NCBI GenBank assembly: GCA_013180625.2
Contig: SNVD02009731.1
Span: 124,001-188,000 of the forward strand
Reading direction: 5' to 3'
Length of the DNA stretch: 64,000 nt
From: Boswellia sacra
Taxonomy: Eukaryota > Streptophyta > Magnoliopsida > Sapindales > Burseraceae
The position numbers and the translations under genes are program-made. The notes below the pieces were generated by a model. The model saw only the letters and a list, made by a program, of their open reading frames with translations. It did not search any database and had not been told where the DNA came from. Of the stretch, positions 24,116-35,036 are shown piece after piece. Position 1 is the stretch's first letter. Each line of letters begins with the position of its first letter.

Positions 24116-24566
24116 CCCTCGCCTACAATACCAGATTTTTCTCTACAATTTGTAATTTTTAGCAAATATTAGCAAAAATCGCTTTATATCTAAGTTTAGT
24201 TCATATACATATTTCTATTTTAAGCTAGATAATATGGTTGAAAGCTACAAAAATAAGAAATAATAAAAATATTATAATCTACTTCAATATTCTAACGTCA
24301 TTTAAAGAGAGATTAGAGAGAGTTATTTTATCTTGTTGCTCAGTTTTAACTCTAAATTAAATCATAAGATGAAATATAGGTGTTGAAAAGTGTTTTAAAC
24401 AGTAGAGAAAGAAGGAATGACGGATGTTTTTTCTTTTTTTTTTTTAATAATGAATGAGCAAAGGCTACTTTTATTATTTCATATATAAAATATCTATGAC
24501 ATCCAAAATTTTAAAGATGTACCCATATTCCAGTAAAGCCTCTAATTTTACCTAATTTATTTTCTC

Positions 24567-24724
24567 GGTAATAAGCTGGCCACATTCGTTTGGACAAATT
24601 TTTGTTTGTATTTTAGTTTGACACGCGGGCACCGCCCCGTAATCTTGTTCCTCTGAGGTGTTAATCAATCAATTCCAATCAATTCAATTCATTAAGCACA
24701 GATATAGCGGGTGTTGTGTGAACA
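24567..24724 (+). promoter_or_regulatory. Short upstream region of the zinc-finger gene
   Basis: Only about 150 bp separate the end of MULE island 2 from the ATG at 24725. This stretch must hold the core promoter and 5' untranslated region, or transcription must begin inside the element. A CAATTCAATTCATTAAG run is present; no clear TATA box was seen. Confidence 0.4.
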
Positions 24725-27700
24725 ATGGCGACGAGAACTAATTTCTACAAGAATCCTTCGCTCGCTTACAAAAGGGACATCAGTCTCTCTTCCGTTCTTC
24801 AAAACTTGAAAGGTCTCATATTCAATTTCTCAAAATCTGAAATTTTACTACTTTCGTTGCTTTTGTAGTTATTCTTTCAAATTTGTAGCATATAATATCG
24901 TGACGGGAAATGCACCTCCAACTGAAGAACAACCGCCAGCTCAAGAGAGAGAAACCACCTCCAAACGACGTCGTATTTCGAAACCCAAACCAAATGGTAA
25001 CCGTCAAGCTGAAGAGGACGACGGGCCCATGTCTCATCTGGATTACATTGACAAGAGAAGGCAATTTTAACAAACTCTAACTAACTTTGAATTTCAAGCT
25101 TTTATTTTTGCAGCCAATTGTTATCAAATTTTAAGAATTTGATTTTGTTTTTTTAAATTGAGCAGAAAGGAAGTCAGTTCGAATCCATCTTACGAGGCAT
25201 TAAATACTGATGTTTTGGTAATTGCCATTTTTTTATCTGATTTTTTAATATGTTTTCGTTTGTTTAATATTGGTTTTGTATGTGGCAGGGAACTTCTACT
25301 TCTGGTATCAATTTTGTGGGTTATGAAAGTAAGCTGCTTTTATAATTCACGTCTTTCTTAGCTTCTAATTTTCCTTTTGTTTGTTCTTTCCCATTATGTT
25401 TATTTTCTCCGACCTTTGTTGTCCTTTTGCATTTTAGAGTTTTTGCATTTGTTTTATAAGCTTCCTCACGTATCTTAAATTTAAATTTCAGTACATTTTT
25501 GCTCATGTTAACTAATGTTATGTGAGAACTCAGGTGATGGAAGTGTTTCTTCAGAATGTGAAGAAAAGGATGATACTGCAGGACCTGGTTTGTTCCTAGA
25601 TATCTATCGGCCATCTGATTATTGTTGCATAGAAACTAACGTTCAGTTATGGTTAAATAAGCTGCATAGTTTGTTGAAAGCGGGATGTTTCCACCTATTC
25701 GTTAAACATAATATCGTAGTGTTGTTATGGTTCATCTACGTTGTAAATTGATGACCACTCATTTAATAGTTCCAGACATCTAAATATAAGTTTTCAAATA
25801 AATTTTTACCTTTCCTTTAAAGCAAGTGGATTCTGTCTTGGATGTAACGTAATGAAGGGCGTGTCCTTGATTTTGCTTCCTTTTATTTATTTATTTATTT
25901 TTCCAGGTAATGTAAGTAAAGTTGATAGGATTAAGAGCCGAGATGAGCAACGGTATCCTATTCCTGGAGAACCTATTTGTGTTGTATGTGGTAAATATGG
26001 TGAATATATATGCAATGAGGTTGGTTTGTGAAAATAATGTATTTTTAAACCTTTGCTCACCTTGTAACCATTTGCCATCTGTCTAATGACCTTGTCTCTC
26101 TGTTTTGATAGACGGATGATGATATCTGCAGCCTGGAGTGCAAAGCTGTGGTTATGAGAACTCTTGAAGTTGTTGAGGTGTTTCCTTACTGGAGGCTATT
26201 TTTCTTTTTTTCTTTTCTTTTCTTTTCTTTTTTTTAAAAGAAGCATCTCCCTTCTGGCCTGGTGTCCTAAAACACCAGTGTTATCCAACCAATTAAAAAA
26301 TAAGGTGTCCTGGCTTTTAACCTTTTCCCTAATTTCTGACTGTCTTTCATAATGTTTTCAGGAGCCGGCAATCAACGAAAATCCCTATGTCTCCTCGTCT
26401 GGACATGATCATGCCTTAACAGTACCTGACCTTGAGAACGACTTCTGGGATTTCAAACGCAATCGCTGGTCCAAAAAGAGATCTAGTCTATGTACCTATG
26501 AATGGTAAATTTTTTTTTCAAACATCATATTAACGTATTTTGCATGTGAATGAGTTTTTTAAATGTGACCAACAGACATGGTTGTGTCTATTTTTCATAC
26601 TATGAGAAAATATATGCAAATATTTAGAGTTAAATTTCTGCTCTCAAACACGAATGCTCAAACTTGCAATTTCCGTTGAAGGAGCAAAGACAAATACATC
26701 TTTTCATAACCACTTTGTCCTTTTCTTTTTGGGATAACTAAAACTTTTCACAAAGAATGCTGGTGGGTCATTACTGAAGTGCAGCTAATCGAGCTTCTCC
26801 CTTTTCCCTACTATTCCGCTCAAAACTACCCAAGAGATTAATGTGACCTTGGGTTGTTGTTAGCAAATCCAAACAAAGAACTGAGACTGCAAAATTGAGG
26901 ACATATTAAACTATCAACTGCTTCTCGACCCACTTGAAGCTGCTGCTGATGAAATGGGTGGCCCTTTGTATGTATATCTTTGGCTTTGACAACCTTTCCT
27001 AGAGCCTGTAAACCTGACAAAATGGTACCTGACAAGGAAGTTCAGCCTGTTAATGGACTTCAAATGGACAACATTTTTATAATTTCATCTGACACATTTT
27101 ACCAATCAAAGGAACCCTCAGCAATCTTCTTTCTTCTTATTACTATACCGATATATTTCTTTTGACACATGGGATTGTTATTACAGCTGGAAATGCAAGA
27201 GGCCTGGGCACCTTCCTGAAGATTGTTTGGTGATGACAATTAACCAGGTTTGTTATGTTGCTTCACTTGCAATTTCAAAGAGTCTTCACTTCGTGGTTCT
27301 GCATTTACTTATGCTCCTTTATTAAAGTCACGATTGCATGTAGGTGTATTCAGAGCAGAACAAGTCTAATTCCATATCCAAAGATCTGCTTGAGCTGTAT
27401 AGAAGGTTTGTCAAATATTGTTTAATTGGTTGATTGATGTCTTCTTGTGATAAAGAGATTTTCGGGGATCTTGATGCGCCAAATGTGTGACAACATGCAA
27501 TAAATAATTGTCAATTTTCTTAGCAATTTTTATAATCATTCCATTTTTTGTCAGATGCTGCCTGATAGGTCTAGATTTCCTTCATCTGACCCCTTGACTT
27601 TGAATGTTAAGGTTTAGTGAAGTTGTGCGGTCTCCTTCAGTTATACTTGGAATATGCTTAAGCAAGCTTGTTGCATACATAAATAAGCTGGAAATTTTGA

Positions 27701-29165
27701 TTAATATTTCACTGCTTTATGTTGGCGGTCATGACAGGAAGCAACTTAATCACTTTTTTTTTTTTTTTGGTCTGTATCTGCAGATGTCACCATATTGGCA
27801 AAAGCCTATCGGCAGCAAACTGCAATGAATGCCGCAGCTCCTTAAATTTGGCCACCTGCCTTGATTGCAATATGATCCTTTGTGACAAGTAAGCACTAAA
27901 ACTCAAACTTACTATTTGGGGGTGCTAACTTTAGTTAAAGACTAAAATAATGTTGTGATGTCGTCATTTCTTGCTCCCTTTCTATAGTCTATGTTTTTTT
28001 CCATGACATGATTTTATATTTTTTTATACCAAATTATGATGTGATATTCATTTTTATTGACATCTCCTGTGTGTGATTCAATCACGTATTCCATATCATA
28101 ATTTATGGATCTCCCATTGTCAGTGTGCTGGATTTGGTTTGATGAATGTTGAAAGATGCTGTTGTCGAAACAATAGCTGATGATTTCTTTTTGAGCTCTT
28201 CTCATGGTTAATCTAATTTCAGTACAGGGCATTTGAATGAGCACATCATGACACATTCTTCGCATCGAAAATATTACTCTCATAAACTCAAGCGTCTGGT
28301 GAGTATTTTCGTGGAGAAACTATGTACTATAGAATTTTGAAAGTCATTATTTATCATAGCCCTATATCATAATGTCTGTGACCGGAGAAACCTTTGTATG
28401 TAAGCATTTGTATGGCATACATATACAACATATGGATCTGCTTTTCTGTTTGGACTCCTGATACATGATGCTTATGCTAATGTTATTCCTCGATGCAATG
28501 ATGACAGAATGCAATTTTTGTAGGTGAAATGCTGTAAATCAACATGCAAGGTGACTGACATTACAGATCTTTTGGCTTGCCAATACTGTTTTAGTAAAGC
28601 CTTTGACAAGTTCAATGATATGTACAGTGCAACTTGGTATGTGGATCTAAGGGGTTTCCTGTTATTATATATGTGGAATAGTTGATAGATGCTAGCATTT
28701 CTTGTGCCAAAACGTTACAAGTTGTACTTGTCATATATGTGAATCTTTGGATTGGCATAAATTACCTTGATTGAACTGGGTTCTGTAATCTTTTAAGCTG
28801 AGGTTCTTAAATGCGTTTTTTGTGATTTCAGTGTGGCTTAACCTTTTAAAGCAGTATGGAATTCATTTGTTTCATTCATAATTGGTTGCCTTTTTATGTG
28901 ATTGCTGATTGCAGGAAAGGAGCGGGACTTTCAATAATTTGGAATTCGATATGCTGTGAAGATCACTTTGAGTGGTAAGTGTAGTAACATCATTACAATT
29001 TTTTTTCATTCTTGTCCTATCAACCCATTGAATTTGGTTTTCACTTGTCATCGTTACAGGCACAGGATGAATTGTTCAAATGCAGATGTAGAAGACACAG
29101 CATACATCATCAACAGGGACAACAAGAGAAACAAGCATGTGCAGCTTAGTGATTTCATTTTCTGA
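24725..29165 (+). CDS. Multi-zinc-finger protein (HIT, CCHC and UBP-like fingers), 15 exons
   Basis: Exons: 24725-24812, 24889-25060, 25166-25217, 25289-25328, 25534-25587, 25907-26019, 26112-26177, 26362-26504, 27187-27247, 27344-27405, 27784-27888, 28223-28298, 28524-28636, 28915-28974, 29060-29165. They join in frame to 436 residues. Intron 2 appears to use a GC donor (25061-25062). A HIT-like finger lies at about 159-184 ([12 protein letters not shown]...CSLEC). A CCHC knuckle [14 protein letters not shown] follows at 243-256. A UBP-type finger lies at about 284-335 (CHH, NCNEC, TCLDC, then H-x3-H-x3-H). Two more Cys/His clusters follow. HIT fingers occur in remodelling and snoRNP-assembly factors, and UBP fingers bind free ubiquitin tails. 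The role of this protein is not known to me. Confidence 0.85.
25061..25165 (+). other. Probable GC-AG intron
   Basis: The exon before ends gacaagagaag and the intron starts gcaatttt, with no GT at the position that keeps frame. The acceptor is ttgagcag at 25158-25165. GC-AG introns are a known minor class of about one percent in plants. Confidence 0.65.
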
Positions 29166-29259
29166 TGGAGTCCTGGTGACAAGTAACTACTTTTTGATCT
29201 TGCATCATATGCACCTTGTAATATGCAACACTAATGTATTGTACAAGACATGATGGGGA

Positions 29260-29265
29260 AATAAA
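29260..29265 (+). terminator. Likely poly(A) signal of the zinc-finger gene
   Basis: AATAAA about 95 bp after the stop codon at 29163-29165, in U-rich surroundings. Confidence 0.5.
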
Positions 29266-30613
29266 AGTTCCAAATCCAACTGCCACATGAAAAGATTTCC
29301 TCACTGTGAATTCGATCTTGAGAATTCTTATCATTAATTCAAGGTATGTTGAACAACGATAATAGGTTGAGAAATGGAGTGCTGGAGACTAAGATTTTTA
29401 TTTGTCTGAGACTTTTTGAATGTAAGATGTTACATGCTACTCAACCAATTCAAGAATTATTATTATTTAGAAGCGTGGAGAGGGGTTTAAGGCCTTGCAT
29501 TGAATTATGAGGGGAAAGAGTGAACAACCAAAAACACTTCATCGTCTCTGATAAGTGTAATGGAGAGGTCAAGACTAACAGAGATGTAAGGCAAATCCAA
29601 AATTCCTCGTTAATGCATGTGAGTCAGAGTGATTTATATGTAGAGATTCTTTATACAAACGATGTAATACTGTTATGTGAATATTAATATTTTTATATTT
29701 TAATGTATTCGTAATACTAGTTAATAGTCAGGCATGCCCTGGCATAATCTTATTAAACAGCACTAGTATGAGCTCTTCCGACCTTTAAAATGTGTAACTT
29801 GCAAGTGTTGCTCGTATAATTCTATTAACAGATTTACTTTCTTTAATCCAATTCATGTCTTAGAAATTGTATCGAGTTTCAACTAGGCGCCCCAGAGTAG
29901 TTGAAACAGCTGACCAAAACAAAGTTACTGACTATCTCGATGGTGACCATGATCCAATAAGAGCTTTGCAGGGATGGTCGAATGCTTGTACAATTAATTA
30001 ACTAATTATTTTATTCTTTCAGTTTGCTGGTCCAATATCTCCTGTTAATGCTAGCAAACCTAACGACAGAGTCCACAAAGTATTCTGCTTACCTTTCTGA
30101 AGAACTAAACTATGAATACGTCCATACCCCTTAATAATTATTAGATCATATAAATATATATATTTCAGCGTTGAAAATTTAATTAAGGAATTTGATTCCC
30201 ATCTTATCTTAAACTTGAAATAATTTAATTGGGTATTAGATAAGTGCCTTTAATTATAATAACATGAAGCCCACAATTAGATACAGCTGCATGCAAGAGC
30301 GGTAGTGTTTGGTGGCCATAACATGCCAAACTAAACTCTGTCAAGAGGTGCTCTTTCGAAGATGATGCTAATACAAGCCGAGCCAACGACGAGCAGTTGA
30401 AACTACTCGAACTATTCAGACTCTGATGCTGACGGGCTTCAAGTTTGAATTGGTTTTGTTATTTTCAATATAAATAGAGTTGATTATGATTAGGACAAAG
30501 TTTGGTCTGAGCATGCGTGACATGAAGAACTGATGAAGCTCATCAATCAAAGCTAGCTGAAGCGCCTGATCATCAACGTCGTAAAAGCTGTACTGTGGCG
30601 CGTTGTTTGTACA
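29266..30613. other. Intergenic DNA
   Basis: AT-rich DNA without supported genes between the zinc-finger gene and the HMA gene. A minus-strand frame at 30416-30637 overlaps the HMA start and matches nothing. Confidence 0.5.
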
Positions 30614-31592
30614 ATGGTGGCAGCAGTGACCCAGCAATCTCTCATAAATTCTGAGAATCTAACGCTTCCTTCGGTAGGTTTACGTCACGACATCTTATAT
30701 CTTTTGATCAAATTTTTATTCATCTGAATAGAATATATACCATGTTTCTTCTCTCCAAGTTGTTATTTCTAGTGAAAAATTTTTTTGGTTCTCATCGGCA
30801 CAAATATTGCTTCTGTTGACGTTTCATGATAATCCGCACGAATTTTATTTTTGAGTTTGTATGGATTAAATCCACGAATTCTATCCAGAATTTTTGAGTT
30901 ACAAACAAAACGCAGAACTGAAACACTACCCTTGGCAATGGTGTGAATTAAATTAGCCTACATAAATGTTGGTCAAAGAGTTGCTGATAAGCTGATGTAA
31001 TCTGCAAGAATAATAATGCACCTCTGTATTATATTAATTAACAAAGAAATTTTAAATCAAGACTTGGTCTAAAATTTCTAGTTAGTCCTTGATTGACCAA
31101 AGAATAGAGCCTCGGCGAAGGAAGATCTTATATTAATGGCCTTCCCTTACTGTTTTGGTCTTCTGTTCTGTTAATTCTCTTTGGGAATTTTTTTTTTTTT
31201 TATAATAAATAAAATCACTTTTCAATTCTTGCTCTTGCAGTTTCAGGTCATTGTGATGACTGCAAACCTGGGATGTGAGCAGTGTAGGCAAAGAGTATCC
31301 CAAATTACTTCAAAGATGAGTGGTAAGGATCGATCACCCTTGTCATCTTTTCACGTAACTTTAAATAAATTAAACGAGGGCACGAGGGCTTATGTATGTA
31401 TATATGTTAAAATGATTTCTAGGTTTAAGAGAGTATACGGTGGATGTACCCAATAGACAGGTGATTATCAAAGGGGATTTTGGAATTCAGAGTAAGCTCA
31501 ACAGTGATGATTATCCTGAGAGACAAATCAAGATAGGATGTTTTTCACTAAAATTCTTCTTCAAATCTTTTAGACCAAAAATAGTCCGTTAA
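30614..31592 (+). CDS. Small heavy-metal-associated (HMA) domain protein
   Basis: Three exons, 30614-30673, 31241-31322 and 31423-31592, splice in frame with GT-AG borders to 103 residues. An HMA fold is visible from residue 21: strand FQVIVMTANL, metal site C32-E-Q-C35, helix QRVSQITSKMSG, strand REYTVDV and strand QVIIKGDF. Intron positions (before the first strand and inside the Ser-Gly turn) fit plant HMA proteins. Such proteins bind Cu, Zn or Cd through the CxxC pair and serve as chaperones or in signalling. There is no C-terminal CaaX box, so it is not a typical isoprenylated HIPP. The tail after the domain is short and basic. An alternative donor at 31487 (gtaagc) would change the C-terminus. 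Confidence 0.75.
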
Positions 31593-31774
31593 ATTGGATG
31601 CAAATGCAATCGCCATTATCAGGTAACTCATTATGCATCGTGAAGATTTGTATTAGTGGTTAAATTATTTTTTTTTAAATTGTAATATATAATTTTGTGT
31701 ATATACCGAGTGTTGATGGATAGTAGACGTATTATTTATTCCAATACAAGAAAGTTTCAAGATGCATAAACAAG

Positions 31775-31925
31775 GGAGGAAGCTAGGGTGCAGCTGATGT
31801 ATGGGTACATCAGCTGCTTTTTCAATTTTTGCTTGGGGGTAAAAGTTGTGTTTACAACTTTTGCATAAGTTTTTACCACAAAAAGCAGTTGCTGTATGAT
31901 ACAGCAGCTGCACCGTAGCCAGTCC
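31775..31925. mobile_element. 151-bp foldback MITE with 10-bp target duplication
   Basis: Perfect direct repeats CATAAACAAG (31765-31774 and 31926-31935) flank a hairpin-forming element. Its left end reads ggaggaagctagggtgcagctg and its right end, reversed, reads gggactggctacggtgcagctg. The arms extend through GTAAAAGTTGTGTTTAC-type sequence to the centre. A 9-10-bp duplication points to Mutator-type mobilisation. Confidence 0.85.
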
Positions 31926-31935
31926 CATAAACAAG

Positions 31936-32947
31936 TTGGATGCTTCCTAAATGGTATTTTGTCATAATAATAATAAGAATTAATCTTCATACTTGAGCTT
32001 CTAGAAAGATTTCTCAAAAAGAGATAATTCAGATCTTTGTTGAATTTATACCTAAAATTACAATGAAGTCCTTTTTTTTTTTTTTTTGGTTGAATCAAAA
32101 AAAGCAATCCACTCTTTTGGTGTAGCAAAAGCCTCTTTTGTTCATCCTTCCTCTTGCTTTAACATAAAGAAGTAACCGATTGGATTGCATTGACTCGATC
32201 AATCCAAAAATTTTCATAAAAAACAGAAGTGATTACCTAAAAAAATCACCAACATAAATCCAAACTCGGGCAAACCAAATTTAATCCAGATAGGATCAAA
32301 GAGCTTATAATCAAAAAGAGAAATGATTATTGTCACACCCCCTTTTGATTTCCAATTACCAATATATACATTGCCAAAAGGTCAACCAAGAAAAAAAAAA
32401 AAAAAGAAGTTTATTAAAGAGCTATTTCCATCACTTCCACTGATCCCATTCTCCGCTCACCAACGAAAAGAAGCCCGGCCCGGAAGGAGTAGATGAAGTT
32501 TCTTTCAAGGGGGCATTGCTTTTCCCCATCCACGTAACTTGTCCGCAGGTAAGCTAGCTGAATAGATATTGCATCTGTTTAATTTCCGACATCAGAGATT
32601 AGGAATGTGATCATTTTTTTTCTCCAAATTTTATTTTATGTGATACATATTTTTTAATATATTTTTAATTTAATATTAATTTTTAATTTTTAAAAAATTT
32701 AAAATAATTTAAAATCAATTAAATATTCTTAAATCTAATTAAAAAAATATAAAAGATATAATCTCTAAAATATTCGCATAATTGGGCACCGGGTACTCAG
32801 ATGTCCCTTCTCAATAATACAAAAAACTACTTATTAAGGTACACTAAATCCTTGACTCAGAAATCAATTTATTTATTTATAAACTGATCTCAAATATACA
32901 AAACAACGAGCTGAAGCTGAGGCACAAGCTGTACTTTACTAGATTCT
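31936..32947. other. Intergenic DNA downstream of the HSP20 gene
   Basis: AT-rich DNA with a T run near 32069-32087, an A run near 32390-32404 and a highly AT-rich patch at 32640-32770. It contains the 3' untranslated region of the minus-strand HSP20 gene. No gene was seen. Confidence 0.5.
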
Positions 32948-33690
32948 TCACTCAACCTTGACCTCGTGCACATCCTTCCTCTCTTCCTCCCTCACTTTAG
33001 GCACCACAATCTTCAAGACGCCATTCTTCATCTCAGCTTTGATCTCATCAAGCTTATAAAGATGCGGGGGAAGGTCGATTCTGCTAGAGTACCTTCTCCC
33101 CCCACTCTCCTCGTCATCTTCTGATTCTTTCTCTCCTTCTCCTTTGATTATGAGAGTGTTCTGTTGCATTGAGACCTTCACATTCTCTTTGCTTACTCCC
33201 GGCATGTCTATACGCAGAAGAAGGGCGTTATCATCTTCCTTCACGTCCCAGCCTCGGCGTGAAGGCGAGACTGCGCCGCCGCGAGACAGAAATGGGTCCA
33301 CCAACTGGTCCATCATGTTCAGAACCTGGCTCAGGCTCCTCGGTGGTAAAAATGGATCAAGAACGTCTATAATCCAAAACATCCAACAAAACAATTAAAA
33401 AAAATTAATTTTGTTAACAATTATAAAAACAGAACAGAACATAGCAGAGGTGAAAATAAAGGAACGCTTCTTTATAGACCTGCAAAGAAACCGGGAGAAG
33501 TGTCACGTCGGCGAGGCTGAGAGACAGAACGATCAGAAAGACGCTCGACATCAACGCTGCGATCATCTCCTCCACCAACGTTAGCGACCTGAGAGTTGGT
33601 GTTGAATGAACGTGAGACGGTAGCCGGGCGTATGAGCTTGGAGAGAAGACTGGAAGTAGTGGCCCTTCTTAAAGTAATTAAAGAAGCCAT
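32948..33690 (-). CDS. Mitochondrial small heat-shock protein (HSP20 family)
   Basis: Two exons, 33690-33480 and 33366-32948, splice in frame to 209 residues. The N-terminus (MASLITLRRATTSSLLSKLI...) is rich in Ser, Arg and Thr with no acid residues for about 40 positions, typical of a mitochondrial presequence. The alpha-crystallin domain covers about residues 108-196. It carries consensus region II with DMPGV (124-128) and region I ending GVLKI (186-190). Length and a single intron at this position fit the plant HSP23.5/HSP23.6 mitochondrial class. It should act as an ATP-independent holdase for heat-damaged matrix proteins. Heat-shock elements lie about 100-130 bp upstream of the ATG. Confidence 0.93.
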
Positions 33691-33787
33691 TTGCTTTGGT
33701 TAGGATTGTTACTGATGGGTTGAATTAAAGTGGATATGCAGAAGACATGGAGAAGGGGACAGAAATAGAGAGAGGGAGAACCGGTGT

Positions 33788-33822
33788 AGAAAGTTCCAGA
33801 GTGAGTGGCAACGTTCTGGAAC
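33788..33822 (-). promoter_or_regulatory. Heat-shock elements upstream of the HSP20 gene
   Basis: GAA-nn-TTC-nn-GAG occurs at 33789-33801 and TTC-nn-GAA at 33814-33821, the alternating nGAAn units bound by heat-shock factors. Their distance from the ATG at 33690 suits a core heat-inducible promoter. Confidence 0.8.
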
Positions 33823-35036
33823 ACTGCAGAACTCTTCTTATTACCTAATTTTCCTCTTTTTATTTTTATTTAATGATCTATTAATAATTAGCTAAGTTTA
33901 TCTTTTGTTATTAACTAATTATTATTTCAATCACTATATTAAGTTAAATTTAGATTTGAATATCAAATTACAGGAGAGCTAGATTTTTCGGATTTTTTAT
34001 TTTTATTTTTTATGTTTTGGTCAAACATTAGTATACTTTCATCAGTTGTCCATAATAATTGAAAATTTTCTTCATAAATCTCATAATATTTTGTATAAAT
34101 AAAGAACAAAGTGGATTTCATATAAACCCATGTCTTGAGCCCACGGTACCATCAAGTTGCCCTGCGGTGGGGTCACCTGTAGCAATTCAACAGGAGGCTT
34201 TAATCGTTCAACATAAAATGATTCAATTAGGAGAGAACATGAGGTTCTTCTATCAGATGATATTTCATAGTGACCAGAGTCTGCTAGCCTTAGACATTGA
34301 AACGTATCACTTTTGCTGGCTTTTTAATTTAATTTAATTTTAATTTGTGGAGGGGAAGGGAATCAAATTATGTATAGAAGAATAATAATAAATTCATCAG
34401 TCACCGAATTACCATCACCCAAGAAGCCGATGGTCGAATACATAACGCCTTTGATATCTACTCAAGAGTCGTAGCTGAATCAAGTATAGATACATCGCAT
34501 GCTTATTAACACCAGACTCCCAAGCCCTGTGAAAGTAACTCCTAAAACTGGAATCTCCCAAAATTCTTAAAAAAAACTGTATTTAAGTTTTGAAGTAGAT
34601 GATACTAAATCCAATTCAATGCTCCCCTCAAGCTAGTATTACCAACAGAAAAAAAATACAAGCGAAGAAAGGAACAAATAGTAGCAAACTTTTTTTTCCA
34701 GCAAATTGAGCTGTAGATTTATTATTAAGTCACCAGTATATCAATTTTCGAAGTCCCTTAAGGCTGAACCACAAATGAAACATCCTCTTAAGTTACAAAA
34801 GAATGCATGTTAACAAAAGCACAAGTCAACGCATAATAAACTAAAATTTTAGAAACTACAGACCCATAACCCCACCTAAACAAGTCCACTAATTCAACAA
34901 CGCTAACAACTAGCAAAAACAACGCTGTCTGCTCATTAGTTGTTCTTTTCCCATTTCATCATCATCTTTCTTTCATCAGTGATGGAAGGGAATATAGAGG
35001 CAAATATTAGCAAAACTCTTAAGAGTGGACAGATGC
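33823..35036. other. Intergenic DNA and VAP27 3' region
   Basis: AT-rich DNA with no supported gene. A 92-residue plus-strand frame at 34059-34337 has no recognisable domain. The part from about 34700 probably includes the 3' untranslated region of the VAP27 gene. Confidence 0.5.

Larger units (their letters stand above)
15931..24566. mobile_element. Kaonashi-type MULE carrying transposase and ULP1-like gene (island 2)
   Basis: Divergent inverted ends occur at 15931-16030 and about 24475-24566, sharing AATTAGG..GGCTT and TACATCYTTAAAA-type blocks. Flanking 9-mers aataataag (15922-15930) and ggtaataag (24567-24575) agree at 7 of 9, consistent with an aged MULE duplication. Inside, a MURA-like transposase runs on the minus strand (21370-23790) and a ULP1-like cysteine protease gene on the plus strand (17210-20935), convergent. 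MULEs that carry a ULP1-like protease domain (Kaonashi elements) are known in plants. Both genes carry stops or frameshifts, so the copy is probably dead. Confidence 0.75.

Noticed and set aside
34059..34337. 92-residue plus-strand frame
   Set aside because: No domain or splice support between HSP20 and VAP27.
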